Shown here piece by piece: positions 44,001 to 53,427 of a DNA stretch of 64,000 bases. The DNA is from Lepidurus packardi (Eukaryota > Arthropoda > Branchiopoda > Notostraca > Triopsidae): contig JAKZAN010000006.1 of NCBI GenBank assembly GCA_023053545.1, positions 11,415,412 through 11,479,411 on the forward strand, given 5' to 3'. How positions within the stretch are numbered: the first letter of the stretch is position 1; each line of letters opens with the position of its first letter. The position numbers and the translations under genes are program-made. The notes beneath the pieces were generated by a model, which was given only the letters and a program-made list of their open reading frames with translations, was not told where the DNA came from and did no database searches.

Positions 44001-47000
44001 CTTTTGGCTTCGGCACAGAAGCGACAGAAGCCCTTCCGCCAATCAAGGATTAGGAAGGCAGGGCCTTTTTCTGTTGTTGTGGTGCAGTTTCCCGCCCTTT
44101 TTGTTGATACTTGTGTATGAAGGCGGTTTGTTATCAAAACGACAGAAAAACATATTAAAAATGATGTCAATGGAAGTGAAACTCATAAACTTAGTGCGGG
44201 ATAATCGTCATCTATACGACAAAAGTGACAGATCGTACAAGGACTCTATTAAGGCTGAAAACACATGGAATATGATCAGAGACGAATTGGGCTTAGCCGG
44301 TAAATATTTTTTTCCCTGTCATTCGGCAGATAAACTTATTCTTGCTTTAAAGACATTGGGCCAAATAAAGCCAAGAAACGCTGGGGCACTTTACTCCAAA
44401 AATTCAGCCGTGAAAATAAAAAACCGCCTTCTGGGTCAGGCGCTTAAAAGAAGCCATGGCAGTTTTTGGAGTCTATGGCTTTTCTTAAAGACCACATGGA
44501 GAACAGAGAGTAAGAATTATTTATAACTTAAAGACTGAATGATCGAAGGTTTAAAAAATAGGAGGGCCACAAATTTTTTAAACGATGACACGGAAGGCGA
44601 GTGGCCTAGCGCAGAAGTGACCGATGAAATTTTCGAACTTGATGTTCCTTTGGAGAACGTGGCCGAACCCACAGTAAATAACGTCGTATTGTGAATTAAT
44701 AAAAAGTTAAATTAACTGTTTTATAAGGAAGAGGAATTTGTGTAGAAACGCACTTTGCTGAACCTGATCTTAGCCGTCCATCAACTGCCTCAACAGTTTC
44801 CAACAAGTCAGCAGCTCTTTCTAGAAAAAGGAAGTCTGATGGAAAAACACAAATTTTGGATGTTTTGAAGCAAACCCATTCGGAGATCAATTCCATGCTA
44901 ATACAAGCTCCAGTGCAGGACGACATTGATGCTTACATGATTGCCACCAGAATGGCGCTGAAGAAACTGACGAAGGCGAGGTTCCTGCGAGCAAAACGCC
45001 AAATAAATAACATAATCTCAGATCTTGAAGAAGAGGAGCTTTATAGTAATTAAAGATACTCAGAGAATTTTCAATGCTGTAACTCTTTCAATGTACTCAC
45101 ACCTCTGTATCCAAGTCATTCAAGTGCAATTTTAATAAAAGAAAAACTCGTTCCATTGTCAATTTGCGCCTCTGTTTACAATAGCGCTTTGCCAAGGCAC
45201 GCTTCCAAACGGAGTTACTAAAAACTTGGCTAGTACATCACGCTGTTCAAATGCTTCTCTACTAGCGTTATTGCTTCCAAGTCGCCTGCAACTATTAAGG
45301 GAGTTCGCCGCGTTCCTCCAGTTTGCCAAAGTGATGTTACCATTGTGGTCTTCTTGGTCGACGCAGTTGGGTGGGAAATACATTCGTTGAGCAGGCGGCT
45401 TTGAATCATCTTCCGCCTTTAGGTGGTTGTGGAGGCAAACAATGGCTTTGACGTACCAAATAGCGTTTTCCACGTCCGCGATTATTACGCTGTGAAGGAT
45501 TCGCCATATGTTTGTAGCAATTCCAAAGACATTCTCAATTGTTCGTCGAGCTCTGGAAAGGCGGTAATTAAAAACTTTCTGCTCTTCACTCAGGCTTCTG
45601 GCATCCCGTCTTGAATAGGGGCGCATCATGCGGGGACTGAGACCAAATGCTTCGTCGCCGACAAAGAAGGCCCTTAACTCGGTGTCCGTATTGGGAAGTG
45701 TTAGTTTATTTGGGATGTCCAAAGTATTTCTCGCCAAAGCTTTGCCAAGCGTTGAGGACGAAAAAATGCCACCATCACTAATGCCGCCATAGCTACCAAT
45801 ATCCACGTAGGTGAACTTGTATCTGGCGTCACATGTTGCTAGGAGAACAAAACTGAACGTTCCCTTGAAATTAAAGTATTTGGATCCGCTGTTGGCCGGA
45901 CACTGTATCTTAATGTGTTTTCCATCGATGGCTCCTAAACAGTTGGGGAAATTCCAGATAGACCAAAAATCGTCGGTGATATTTTGCCACTGATTCTTAT
46001 TAAGAGCTGGCAGAACTCTGGGTTGCAGGACATTCCAAATCGCAATACAAGTTTCTCTCAGGATCTTTGAAACAGAGGGAGGACTAACGCGGAAGGACTA
46101 AGATTCACTTCTTTGTAAATCGCCTGTGCTTAAATACCTATGGAAATATTGTGACGTTGTAATTTAGAAGGTGTTTTGAGTTGACAATAACAACGTCAAG
46201 GGGTTCAACAAATGGTTAAGTAAAAGGTGTTTATTGATCAAAAGATCTTAGGAAACTGTCCTGTATGCTGTCTAAGTTCTACTCCCATGCCAAGTTATCG
46301 CGAAGCAAACAGGATAGAGTAGAATGTTGCACACCATCCGGTCTACGTGCAAAGACACTAGATGTGCGGAAACAGCTAAGCATATTTTTTGCAGCGTCAC
46401 AATATATTGTACAAAACGTTCCAACAACTTTTCATGATACATTCTACCTCAAGGTCACGCCAAGTCGGAGTCCTGAAGGAAGACTATTCCTGAAATTTGT
46501 ATTCCGTTTGGCGATATACGGCTCTACCATTAAAAGGAGTTCGTCGAATTGTCTTGGCGTCATCCTCATGTACTCAAAAAATCCTAAGGGTCCATTGCCA
46601 GCTTCATTAATTCGCAATTCTTGCATCAAATTTGCATAGTCCCCCTGACTCCGGCGGCTCCTGTACAGACTATTGTTAAACCTTCCAACTACGATAATAA
46701 AATACATACTCTTCAGAAAGGTAATCACGAACCCATATCCTGTTATTGCTCTCCTCGTCCAGCAAGTGATGTAGCACCACTAAATCGCTCACCAGGACCA
46801 TCAATTTAACAGAACGAACCTCTTGTCTTGTAAACATGTTTGCCTCGTTTCAAAACAAACTTCTCAAAGCCACACCCCTGGGTGGATCGCTGGATCATGG
46901 GAGCTATTATGTCAACAGTCCAGTGTAAATAGAAAGCTGTCAAGCTGTCTCTGTCGTGACGACATGGCAGACTGACATGACAGGCCGACAGGCCAGTGTA

Positions 47001-48176
47001 AAGCCAGCTTTAGCCTCCAACTATTTTAATAGAATGGTAGAATGCCACAAACACGATCTAGTAGTTAAAAAGGTTTACAACAACCGTAGTTCATCATTAT
47101 GGACATCATTCAAACAGATGTACGAGTCTTATGAAATTGCGCAGGCAAAAGAAGGAGATTTTTTTGAAAACCTAATTCCCCCTTGGGATTTTGAGGCCAC
47201 AAATATAGTCAAAGTTATACCACAACTAAGCACGAAAAAAGAATTGATAACTGACTGTAAGCAACTTGTGTACGAGTACTTACACCAAATCTACCCCAAT
47301 CATACCAAAGTTTATACCGATGGGTCCAGAGATGAAGATGGGCATTCGGGGGCAGGGATACACATAGAAACTGAAAATTCCTCGGTCGCCTTCGCGCTCC
47401 CTCGGTGGTCATCGGTACTAGCAGCAGAACTGTACGCCATCAAGGAAGCGTTAGCAATTATCGAGAACTCGGATACAAACAAATACCTTATCCTTTCGGA
47501 CTCAAGAGCTGCACTCAGTGCTATTGCTTCATATGGAAGGAGGGCCTACTTCGAAATAGTACAAGATATTCAGAATAAAATACGGTTGTTACAAACAAAC
47601 AACTTTGACATAACGTTGCAATGGGTTCCTGCACATATAGGTATCGCTGGTAACGAAGCAGCAGATTCGGCGGCAAGGATTGGAAAAAACTCAAATCAAA
47701 CAATTTTAAGAGAACTCACAAGACACGAAATCACAACCGTAATCAAACAGAAGATAGAACAAAAAGTAGTTCAGCGATTAAAAAACAGCTCTTTACAAAA
47801 TCTTGTTCAATCTGCTACAAACATCAGGCCAGCACCCTGGTTATTGCACAAAAACAGGAAAATGGCAGTAGTTCTTTTAAGACTGAGATGTGGTCACGGA
47901 AGAACAGGAGCATGGCAGCATAGGTTCAAATTAAAAAGAAATAGCGCATGTGATAGATGTGGCGAGAGAGATGATACGGTGGAACATAAGGTTATGAAAT
48001 GTCTGTATAACTCAATGGAACGTGAATTCCTCAAGAATAAAATGATTAAAGAAGGAATGGAATTTAAACTCGAGAACATTCTGGGGTTTGGAAAACTTAC
48101 GGAACATAAGCAATTTTTAGCACAATCATATTTGGCGGACTTCATAAGAATAACAGGACTAGTTGATCTCATCTAA
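35011..48176 (+). CDS. ORF2 (endonuclease, RT, RNase H) of the I-group element, interrupted
   Basis: Starts at ATG 35011, overlapping the end of ORF1. The AP-endonuclease begins with ILAWNARSIKP and CETWL, and continues after the BEL/Pao B insert with LLVGDFNSHHPLWG and SDHLPLI. The RT core in 41746-43686 has PISLISCLAKIFER, GIPQGSVMSPWLFN and FADDIALW. After the Harbinger insert, 47013-48176 has an RNase H with VYTDGSRDEDG, AAELYAIKEA, LSDSRAALSAI and HIGIAGNEAAD, then a CX2C...H...C tail. RNase H after RT points to the I group. Stops at 35248 (TAA) and 41731 (TAA), and the shift near 43670-43690, make this copy dead. Confidence 0.85.
35332..35761 (+). repeat. 5' LTR of BEL/Pao B
   Basis: 430 bp with AATAAA near its end. 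Its TATA-box-like word reads CATAAAAGG (35568-35576), while the 3' LTR keeps TATAAAAGG. Confidence 0.95.
35765..35782 (+). promoter_or_regulatory. primer-binding site of BEL/Pao B, tRNA-His-like
   Basis: TGGTGCCGTGACCAGGAT starts three bases after the LTR. It fits the complement of the arthropod tRNA-His 3' end as I remember it. The gag ATG at 35781 overlaps its last two bases. Confidence 0.65.
35781..36884 (+). CDS. gag: gag of BEL/Pao B
   Basis: From ATG 35781 (367 residues). A coiled-coil-like start is followed by a DUF1759-type capsid region (LPFFDGSPMNWQNFWDTFK, then HYLIGQLQKEA). A CX2CX4HX4C knuckle follows (CAFCQGPHKPQDC). The frame is open upstream into the LTR, but the ATG just after the primer site is the plausible start. 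It stops at 36884, while the next frame, from 36809, continues the polyprotein. Confidence 0.85.
   Translation: MPASLIPLKRSRGMFYTFIKGLKVNVDEYMNGPTTPAEKKQKLVRTLQTLETKFASISSLDAKILDLTPQEELEEEEKAIRYEIEYEDYVVYLQSGISQLQGIISVQPPPSPAVPVPPYPRKSKLPELKLPFFDGSPMNWQNFWDTFKSEIHGNTELSSVHKFHYLIGQLQKEARETVKGLSPSDVNYTLAIDLLLERFGKPEKLIQHHIRALQDLKFSADSVSGLKSFVLTLEQHLRELEALGRPINDYGDFLVCQIQDKLPSTLKQNMYRSRGNSSWDLLSLRQVLKLELDIAESCESPKPPSKPIDDKPKFQPPKTPAASALLTAAPISPKSDMTSKPPKCAFCQGPHKPQDCPRYPTIPERFA
36809..39571 (+). CDS. pol: protease, RT and RNase H of BEL/Pao B
   Basis: 920 residues. Further cysteine-rich knuckles (CFNCLAHSSHSKASEC, CMICKRAHHTSLH) are followed by an aspartic-protease-like segment with ILFDDGAQRSFV. 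The RT shows VVFDCSCQSE, VVSADIEKAFLNI and VLFGASCSPFILL; the catalytic box reads YMDNL, where Pao RTs usually have YVDDL or YVDNL. RNase H: LHIFADASPQAYG and IWTDSQIALHW. A stop at 39571 cuts it before the integrase, so one frame break lies between there and 39739. Confidence 0.85.
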   Translation: MCVLPRTPQATRLSAVPDHSRTICLAKEKRMCFNCLAHSSHSKASECKSKFRCMICKRAHHTSLHLSRPPAPSTPENEPESLTTAMSVHSDCSSSSQSSPLPQLVFLKIAEAPVMVNGRSTTANILFDDGAQRSFVTEGLLKKLRHKPRHSQTTNLHTFGAQPQKTKLPTTQISILNLRNEAQDLLVNVVPSIVAPLNLRSPISISSYPYLRDLPLAHPNVNQDLLEIDVLIGADHSWEFIEDDVVRGNGPIAIRSTLGYLLSGPAHTGSQTSNSCSLLLVGQGPSSEERNLEDFWQIESIGITSTKPDDIYLREYQDSKVNRQEDGRYCAKLAWKEDHPSLPSNFNVANSRTTNLLKRLRKDPKTLEQYDSIFKEYEERGFIEKVSNELPTRPSNTHYLPHRHVVKDSLTTPIRVVFDCSCQSEPGQPSLNHCLDPGPSLLNDLCGILLRFREHKFVVSADIEKAFLNITLAEEDRDFLRFLWPRNPPDPTSPFGTYRIRVVLFGASCSPFILLAVLDKHLTSYNTPQARTLKKNIYMDNLLDGATSENQLVTLYHQSRHMLAEAKMNLRDWSTNSPLLRKQLVLDHTLSSSATVNILGLKWLTETDSLTYPSFDLGPLTPKPTKRSVLQQISRIFDPLGFLGPITISGKILMQGIWKSGIAWDETLTPTLLQSWSVVLKELTLIEGVELPRLYVSHPSAATSLHIFADASPQAYGVVAYLVGHQESSFVFSKSRVAPLKTLTLPHLELLALLLACRLATYLKENLPSESPRPVHIWTDSQIALHWATGSRPPRRVLENRINEIKRLTANLQAEILHCSTSDNPADLLTRGISFTKFQQSTLWQHGPELLKHPLSASPISLNVALVIQTDPPSVTTQPIVPEIFSRFRSWTRLLHVLSWIFRFFLPKVGIPQRESDPFQ
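39739..41070 (+). CDS. integrase of BEL/Pao B
   Basis: 443 residues: zinc region with HHEETVHSG and CLPCQR, core with GVDFLGPLFV and LLISDNATTFEAA, then WYGGFWERLVGMTKALL, LNNRPLTAN, LTPSHFLHGRF and a DUF5641-like end. It would insert the element cDNA. It ends 24 bases before the 3' LTR, next to the purine-rich tract at 41081-41094. Confidence 0.88.
   Translation: MQNASLPITARNPLLISNCSSITPLLIRHHHEETVHSGANSLLTCLRQRFWIPAVLPVVKRVIRECLPCQRLSSTPYGVAQAAPLPHFRISPGIPFEVTGVDFLGPLFVKDSTSDKQELKQYICLFTCAKIRAVHLELVNDLKIATFLHAMQRFIYRKGCPRLLISDNATTFEAASSFLSNNSASQVLQSYLAEKKIVWKHIPKRAPWYGGFWERLVGMTKALLKRHLGRARINKQDLETLIVAIEAQLNNRPLTANSADLNDLDPLTPSHFLHGRFLPTLCCTTLYEEPEYGTPDDLTRSFLNLQTILGSFWKRWSQEYLTSLRQHHSIVSATKITEPKIGELVHIHDDGKRQFWKLGLITGLERGKDGVVRSVSLRTANGTTNRPITRLYPLELQPEETSPEEDAPSAIPNPIQGVRKRHPREAAEIARIRIRKIASDEIA
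41095..41524 (+). repeat. 3' LTR of BEL/Pao B
   Basis: 430 bp, four substitutions from the 5' LTR. TATAAAAGG at 41330-41338 is a good TATA box, and AATAAA lies downstream. ATAGC follows. Confidence 0.95.
44161..45053 (+). CDS. MADF (Myb/SANT-like) accessory protein of the Harbinger element
   Basis: ATG 44161 opens EVKLINLVRDNRHLYDKSD and then YKDSIKAENTWNMIRDELG, a clear MADF domain. The frame closes at 44526, with a possible donor GTAAGA near 44508. Acidic coding-like sequence follows at about 44580-44692, and the C-terminal exon-like frame ends at 45053 (DDIDAYMIATRMALKKL, BESS-like). So two or more introns are likely; the exact joints are not settled. In this family a Myb-like partner helps the transposase reach the nucleus and the element ends. 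Confidence 0.65.
45159..46728 (-). pseudogene. Harbinger DDE transposase (DDE_Tnp_4 type), interrupted
   Basis: Part one, 46728-46445, carries MRMTPRQFDELLLMVEPYI. Part two, 46134-45159, carries LGAIDGKHIKI (first Asp), YVDIGSYGGISDGGI (second), FFVGDEAFGLS (third) and RRTIENVFGIA (Glu). A 305-bp insert separates them, and the frame matches across it once one TACCT is removed. An in-frame TAG at 46098-46100 also breaks it. The catalytic residues survive, so it died recently. The start near 46728 is an ATG. Confidence 0.85.
46140..46444. mobile_element. 305-bp insert in the Harbinger transposase gene
   Basis: Flanked by TACCT at 46135-46139 and 46445-46449. It has no coding content. TG and CA lie one and three bases inside its ends, so it may be a solo LTR with slightly shifted edges. 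It has no obvious terminal inverted repeats. Family unknown. Confidence 0.65.
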
Positions 48177-48399
48177 GTAATCGGCTCGGTGATGGTCTAA
48201 ACTCTATCACCTTTTCTTACCATGCACGTTTTTAGGCACGCCCATTCCAATTAAATTATGTAAATTCGTGCGTGGATCAGGGAAGACAGAAGGAGTAGAC
48301 AGCGACATCAATTGGGAATGCTGCAGACGACGATGCGATGACGATTCGCCTGTCGTCTATAACAACACAAAGAAGAAGAAGTATAATTTGTATAAATAA

Positions 48400-49280
48400 A
48401 AGATATGAACAAGGCTGGTGTACAACGTTTTTACCATTGGCCTTTTCGTGGATTAATACAAATGCGAGGCTTCGCCTAATACCTTGTAGTCTGTAGAAGC
48501 GCGCATTATTTGATATTTTAGAACGTGGAGCACTAGTCAGGCCTAAGCGTAGCACTTCTCAACCAAACAAGAAATGCCAACCGCGCATTCTCTTCTGGAT
48601 CATACTAGAACACGTATTCAAGCTACTGTATTGTTACACTACACGTATTCATACACGTATTGCTGGACGCCAAAGAAAAATCGTCGGATTTGGATTTATC
48701 ACAGTAACTTGAAGTAATGTATGTGACATTATTTTAACAAAGTTGTGTCACTGTTCCTTACAAATCCTACTTCCGATTTAGTATTTACAAATCCACAGGA
48801 ATCTAAAGAAAGTAAATTTTAAGTAAACAAAAGAAAAAGGCAAGCACGGGAATACCCGTGACGTTCAAGACAACCGTTTTGTGTTATGCTAATGGATTTA
48901 GTGTTGATTTTGCATACCTTTTCCTTTGGAATCCTTTGAAGCACTTAAGTTTGTTGAACTCCTTGCAATTTACTTGATTTACTCGCTCCACGCCAGAACA
49001 TGTAGTTTTTCATGTTCTTCAGCCAGAACATGTACTTTTGTCTGTTCTATAACAAATACTTTTTACTTTTTCAAACCTGACTCTCCCTTTAAACAAGGAA
49101 CGTGAACCAGTTGTTGGGATCCACAAATGTGAAGATACCCCGGGCCTTTCTCTGACGTGGACAAGTTCTTCTGGTAGGGGTTTAGAAATGGGCAGGCAGA
49201 AATGGGCAAGGCAGTGGTACATTCCCGAGTCCGTCTCCACCAAAATAATAATAATATTAAATTACGCGTTTTTTCAAAAA
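48400..49280. other. spacer without a recognised gene
   Basis: I see only a short direct repeat (CCAGAACATGTA at about 48993 and 49022) and repeated ACACGTATT words near 48607-48660. No coding exon is supported. Confidence 0.3.
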
Positions 49281-49289
49281 AGTAAGAGT

Positions 49290-50290
49290 AAAATTACATT
49301 TTTTTTAAATTTAATACCAACGTAGGCTTTCGCCTATTGTTGGTGTTCTTTATTAAAGGTCTATTTTTACATAGCGCTTTTAAGCTCATGATGTAAATAT
49401 ATCATGTAGGGAAGTTAGTTTAACCATGTTAATGCTAAATCATGTTTTTAGCTTCCTTAAAAAAACTTGCAAACAGCTGGACAAGTTTTGGTGTTCAAGT
49501 CTAGTTTGTGGCAACTTAATTGTCGTAAAAGAGTAGCTCGAAGTCTGTTGAGTCGTCGGCATTGGTAGGTGTACAATGTCCTGAGTAGGTGGGCAATGTC
49601 CTGTCGAGTCTGGTCTTAGCAAGAACCACGATCGTTGTCTGTTTTCTCTATTCTTCGTAAGTAGGATGTGTTATGGTTTGTGGCCTGTGCGTAACTGAAT
49701 TATTGTTGATATGACAGGTTTTGGTAGTTTTAACGTTGTAATCGATTTGTGTAATGGTCCAGCGCCAAGTTCTTGAAGGCAGTTTTTTGTTAATGTCCAT
49801 GGTATGTGTCTCAATTTTTGTGGTAGGCCTCTTTTTTGTTTAGTGGGGGGTGAGCCTGATCGTCTACCAGGTTACTTCTCGCTCGTTCGTAGCATGTGTT
49901 TCAGCTCTTCTCTTTTTGGCAGTTCTGCAGGGGTCGGCCATTTATGCCAGTTTCTGGTCGTACAATTCCTGAAAAGCGTTTTTTCCAATAAAAGATTTAG
50001 CGGGGGGAGGCCAGTTTCGACTTACTACGGCTGTCGTAGGGGTGGATTTTCATGCGCCTGTAATTGTTGAGAGTCCTTTTCTGTATATTTGTCCCAACGG
50101 TCGAAGATGGCTTGAAGAAATGTTGCTCCAGGCTGGAAAGCCAAATCGTAGTTTTGAGATTACCGTGGCCAGGAAGAGAGTTCTTAGTTGCATGCATGAT
50201 GTGCTTTTCGAGATGTAGCTAATTTGACGTATCTGTTGTTGGTTAAAATTGCACTCCAAAGCGAGGTAGTTGGTGTCATTTTGCCAGTTT
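49290..50290 (-). mobile_element. 5'-truncated, decayed Jockey-like non-LTR fragment
   Basis: On the minus strand a frame at 50259-50050 reads SCMQLRTLFLATVISKLRFG, then FPAWSNISSSHLRPL. This matches the post-RT region of the Jockey-like element at 57120-59417 (ISCSQLKTLISATVYSKLLY and what follows). The left end has a T-rich tail and the hairpin TAGGC-TTTC-GCCTA (49323-49336), like the 3' UTR of that element. Many stops: a dead, 5'-truncated copy. Confidence 0.75.
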
Positions 50291-51453
50291 TATTTAGTAT
50301 CGTATAGATTAGCCCAAGTATTTAACCGTTTCTTTGGCTAGCTCTCCGGCTAACTGTCCCTCCGTGTTATAAGGAAAGTACCGTGTTATAATGAAAGTAC
50401 CAATACCGTCACTCCGACGCAGCCTTCCCGATCCCGTGCGTGGCACCATCGTGGCCGACAAGGCGAAGCGGACGAAGTCCAGATCCCGAAAGTGTAAGTT
50501 GTTACATTTATGCGAATTCATGCCAATGTGCGTGTTGGAATGCAAACACAGTGTTACTATAGCGTGGTAGAATAACTGTAATTGTATACACTTTCTTGCC
50601 TGCAGATATCTAGACTAGTTATGCTTTCCCGTTTTTGAACCTCTTTTTTTATGAAACTTGCTTTTCGGGACTCTAAAACTTTTGTTGGAGTTCCCCAGCT
50701 AAACTTAATCCCCACACAAACCCGCTCTAGAAATAAGTGGAGGAACCTGTGCTATTTCAGTTGTAAACAAGACTCTTGTTCCTCTCGTTCTGGGAGGATT
50801 TTATTTGCCGATCCGGTTTCTCTTGTTCAGCTATTTTGACGCGTGTCGTGTTGCGATAACTTCCGTTCTTGCTGTATACCGTGAAACATAACCGGTGTGG
50901 ATGGATCTGGTAGTACCGGCTCCATTGCACTCTGGGCCTGCGGCCCGAAAAAACTTAGCCTGGCAATTCAGGAAAACAAGCAACAGAGGAACATAAATTA
51001 TTAGCATAATTAACAAATAGACTAGTCTGACTCGTGCCACGACTAATAGGCCACGACTAATATGCCACTGTAAGAAAAACCAGTCGTGCAGCAAAGGCGG
51101 TGACCGTTTTGCCTAAAAGATGTTTAGCGAATGACGACTCTTTGGGCATAGGGAATACAGTACTAAATCGGAAGTTTTAAACCAACTAAGGGGGCTTCTT
51201 TTCCCAGGATGCATAACACCTAGTGGTGCCTGTGTTACACAACTATAAAATTTCTATGATTTATTTAAGCTTTCAGACAAATTACTTCACCTTCCTATTT
51301 CAACGGTAGCTCTGTTGAATACAGTAATATCTAGGCTTTAATAGTATTCTGTGCAAGCTACCCTCAGGTTACTTATGCAGTGGAGAAGCCACGTACCATA
51401 CTCTGGATCGCGCTTAAGCTCCTTCATTTGTATTTCGTTATTCTTTCCTGTAG
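50290..51453. other. intergenic or intronic stretch before the first recognised grainyhead exon
   Basis: A tandem duplication CGTGTTATAA(G/T)GAAAGTAC occurs at about 50362-50399. A coding-like GC-rich block at 50400-50490 ends at GTGTAAGT, which could be a donor. I cannot match its translation to any family, so no exon is called. Confidence 0.3.
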
Positions 51454-51615
51454 ATATTCCCAGCACGGGTTCCGCTATAATTTGGAAAGCCCATTTCGAC
51501 CAGGCAGCGGCGGGAGGATGACCGCATAACGTATATCAATAAGGGCCAATTCTATGGCATTACGCTGGAATAAATTCCCGACCCAGAACATCATCTCAAG
51601 AATCAGACCGTCAAG
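51454..51615 (+). pseudogene. grh: grainyhead-like exon (start of CP2 domain), frame-disrupted
   Basis: Acceptor CCTGTAG, donor GTAACA. The first frame reads [11 protein letters not shown]. After a one-base loss near 51490 (in CCCATTTCG), the next frame reads [20 protein letters not shown], then a TAA where grainyhead has an aromatic residue, then LKNQTVK before the donor. This is the conserved start of the grainyhead CP2 DNA-binding domain. The substitution stop cannot be blamed on a homopolymer error alone. Either the exon is dead, or the assembly has two mistakes in it. Confidence 0.8.
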
Positions 51616-52974
51616 GTAACATTCGACATTTGCATATGTTTCCCATGCCAGGATTGGATTCGAAGATAAAAAAATAGTAAAAGAAAAGCTTTTCTCTTAA
51701 TATCGCTACGAAATGTGTCGTTGAAAGCCAAGTTTGATTGTGTGTATACTGGTGGCTATTTGGTGTAACCGTTTTATGGTCCATCAATCTCCGAAGCTAA
51801 AATGGGGAGGGGCTGGTGTAGTTTTCTAAACCGCTCTTTTACAATTGCAGCAACTTCCCGACTGGCATAAGTTGCACTTTTTTTCTACTGCCATCTGACA
51901 AACTCATTTGGCGTCCAGGGTTAAAACTGTACTTCACATTTGAAATGTCTGGCGAGTTTTTTAAGAGAGTCGTAAAATGCTAAATCAAAGCACATACAAG
52001 TCCTGATTGATAAAGTTGTAAAGTCCTTAATTTTCCGGGGTGAAAATTTGGCGTAGTTACTTGGCAGCTGCGACGTAGTCATCCGTTTCGTGTCGTATCC
52101 TGTCTTAATTTTTGTTTTCTTGGACTCATTAACCGTATCAAGGACAGTTAATCATAAGTACATGGAAATGTTATACGTGTAAACTTTCTCTCGCCATAAA
52201 ACTGTGTGACTTGGATCGACAAAGCTTTAAGAAACTTTGCATTAATTACCAAGATGGATAGCTGTGATTGTCATGAAGGTCCCTGGCTCTGCATTAATTT
52301 GCGTGGCCATTTTGAGTGACTTTTTCAAATCAGATCGAACCTCAAGCTGTTACGCAACAAGAAATGTTAGAGTGACGGTGGCTTGCTACGACGTGTCCTC
52401 GACTGGTTTTCTTGTTTTTTTGGTGGGTTCTTATAGAAAAAACATCTTTCTTCGACTATATCCTGCAGTTAGCCCCCCTAGAAGTACTTCTTCATGCAAA
52501 TGCAATCACATGATCACGTGAGAAAGTTCCTTTGCTTTCCTGCCGTTCTTTTTTTCTAATCAATCTGAAGCGGACCTCTTTGTCACTCGCCATTGGACGG
52601 CTACTATATCATCCGAAGCAATTAACTCGAAGAACTGTATGCTTCTTTATTTGCGGACAAACGTAAAGGTGCAAAGGGGGGAAAGTTAATGGAATGGTGT
52701 GAGAAGTAACAGAAGCGTGCATATGTTGGAAGGGCTGCTTACCTTCTGCAATCCATTACAATTACGATAGTCCGCAAAGAGATAATTCGGAGGCGGAACT
52801 TTAATTACCTTTAACTCGGCGGAACTTTAATTACCCTTCGGCATTAGCTAGCGACCCCGATTTTGGAAACATCTTACAAGGGGCGTAGAACACGGTACCT
52901 TTGCTCTTTGAAAATACTAGCAAAGGCCGAGGTCGTTTTTCACCATTAGCCAATGTTTGGCTAAAGAGTGACAG

Positions 52975-53427
52975 CTATTGATACCTCGTTGTATCTGCGT
53001 ATTCACGCTTTGAAGAAGAAAAATCTGCATCAATATTTTGTTTCACGCCATTTTGTTCGAAGTGTTCGAGTGTGGTATCGTCCATTATCCACTCGGCAGG
53101 ATCGTCACTAACAGACGGGAATGACGAGACCGCAAAACATGTGTTTGCACGCGATTCAGGATGTTCACCAGAATCTCCAACGACTGCAGCAAAGTTTTCG
53201 GAAATCAAGTTTCGAGGAATTTGAGGTAGCTCGTCACAGTCAGACACGCTTGCCGGTCGATGGTCGTCATTCCAATTGCTAGAGGCTGATGCACTGCTAG
53301 TAGGTCTGGAAGTGGCGAAAAACGAATCCAACTTAGGGACATTATAAAGAAGCTCCTTTTCCTTCTGCAATTTTTCCTTATTCTTTTTTTTCTGGAACCC
53401 ACTCAATGTTTTGTTGACGACAGACAT
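52975..53427 (-). CDS. N-terminal exon of a hAT/ZMYM-like protein
   Basis: 150 codons from ATG 53427. It starts LSGFQKKKNKEKLQKEKEL and then VPKLDSFF, followed by a Ser/Asp-rich region. A basic start followed by (V/L)PKLxSFF is typical of hAT-derived ZMYM1/52K-repressor-type proteins in arthropods. The TTF-type zinc finger and transposase exons are not seen nearby, so it is a lone exon or remnant. It lies opposite in strand to grainyhead, within its gap. Confidence 0.4.
   Translation of the reverse strand: MSVVNKTLSGFQKKKNKEKLQKEKELLYNVPKLDSFFATSRPTSSASASSNWNDDHRPASVSDCDELPQIPRNLISENFAAVVGDSGEHPESRANTCFAVSSFPSVSDDPAEWIMDDTTLEHFEQNGVKQNIDADFSSSKREYADTTRYQ

Larger units (their letters stand above)
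43872..47009. mobile_element. PIF/Harbinger DNA transposon
   Basis: 3138 bp with terminal inverted repeats AGCTGGCTTTACACTGGCCT (left) and its complement (right), flanked by the 3-bp duplication TTA (43869-43871 and 47010-47012), which fits the TWA target of the family. It holds a MADF/Myb-like gene (+) and a DDE transposase (-), convergently arranged. It lies in the I-group ORF2 between RT and RNase H. Left and right ORF2 halves are in frame when it is subtracted. Confidence 0.95.
27200..48400 (+). mobile_element. I-group non-LTR retrotransposon, decayed and split by three insertions
   Basis: Pieces 27286-27556, 33876-35331, 41530-43871 and 47013-48176 form ORF1 (gag-like, three zinc knuckles) and ORF2 (endonuclease, RT, RNase H). 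Without the inserts and one copy of each target duplication the coding part is about 5.26 kb, normal for the group. ORF2 has in-frame stops at 35248 and 41731 and a shift near 43670-43690. The 3' end is near 48360-48400, where a GAA-rich tail (AAGAAGAAGAAG) precedes unique sequence. Both outer ends are approximate. Confidence 0.85.

Noticed and set aside
50400..50493. Possible upstream grainyhead exon
   Set aside because: It ends at a donor-like GTGTAAGT, but I cannot match its translation in any frame to grainyhead.
50831..51094. Minus-strand frame of 87 codons with a hydrophobic stretch
   Set aside because: No family, no splice context and AT-rich composition; a chance frame in a non-coding stretch.
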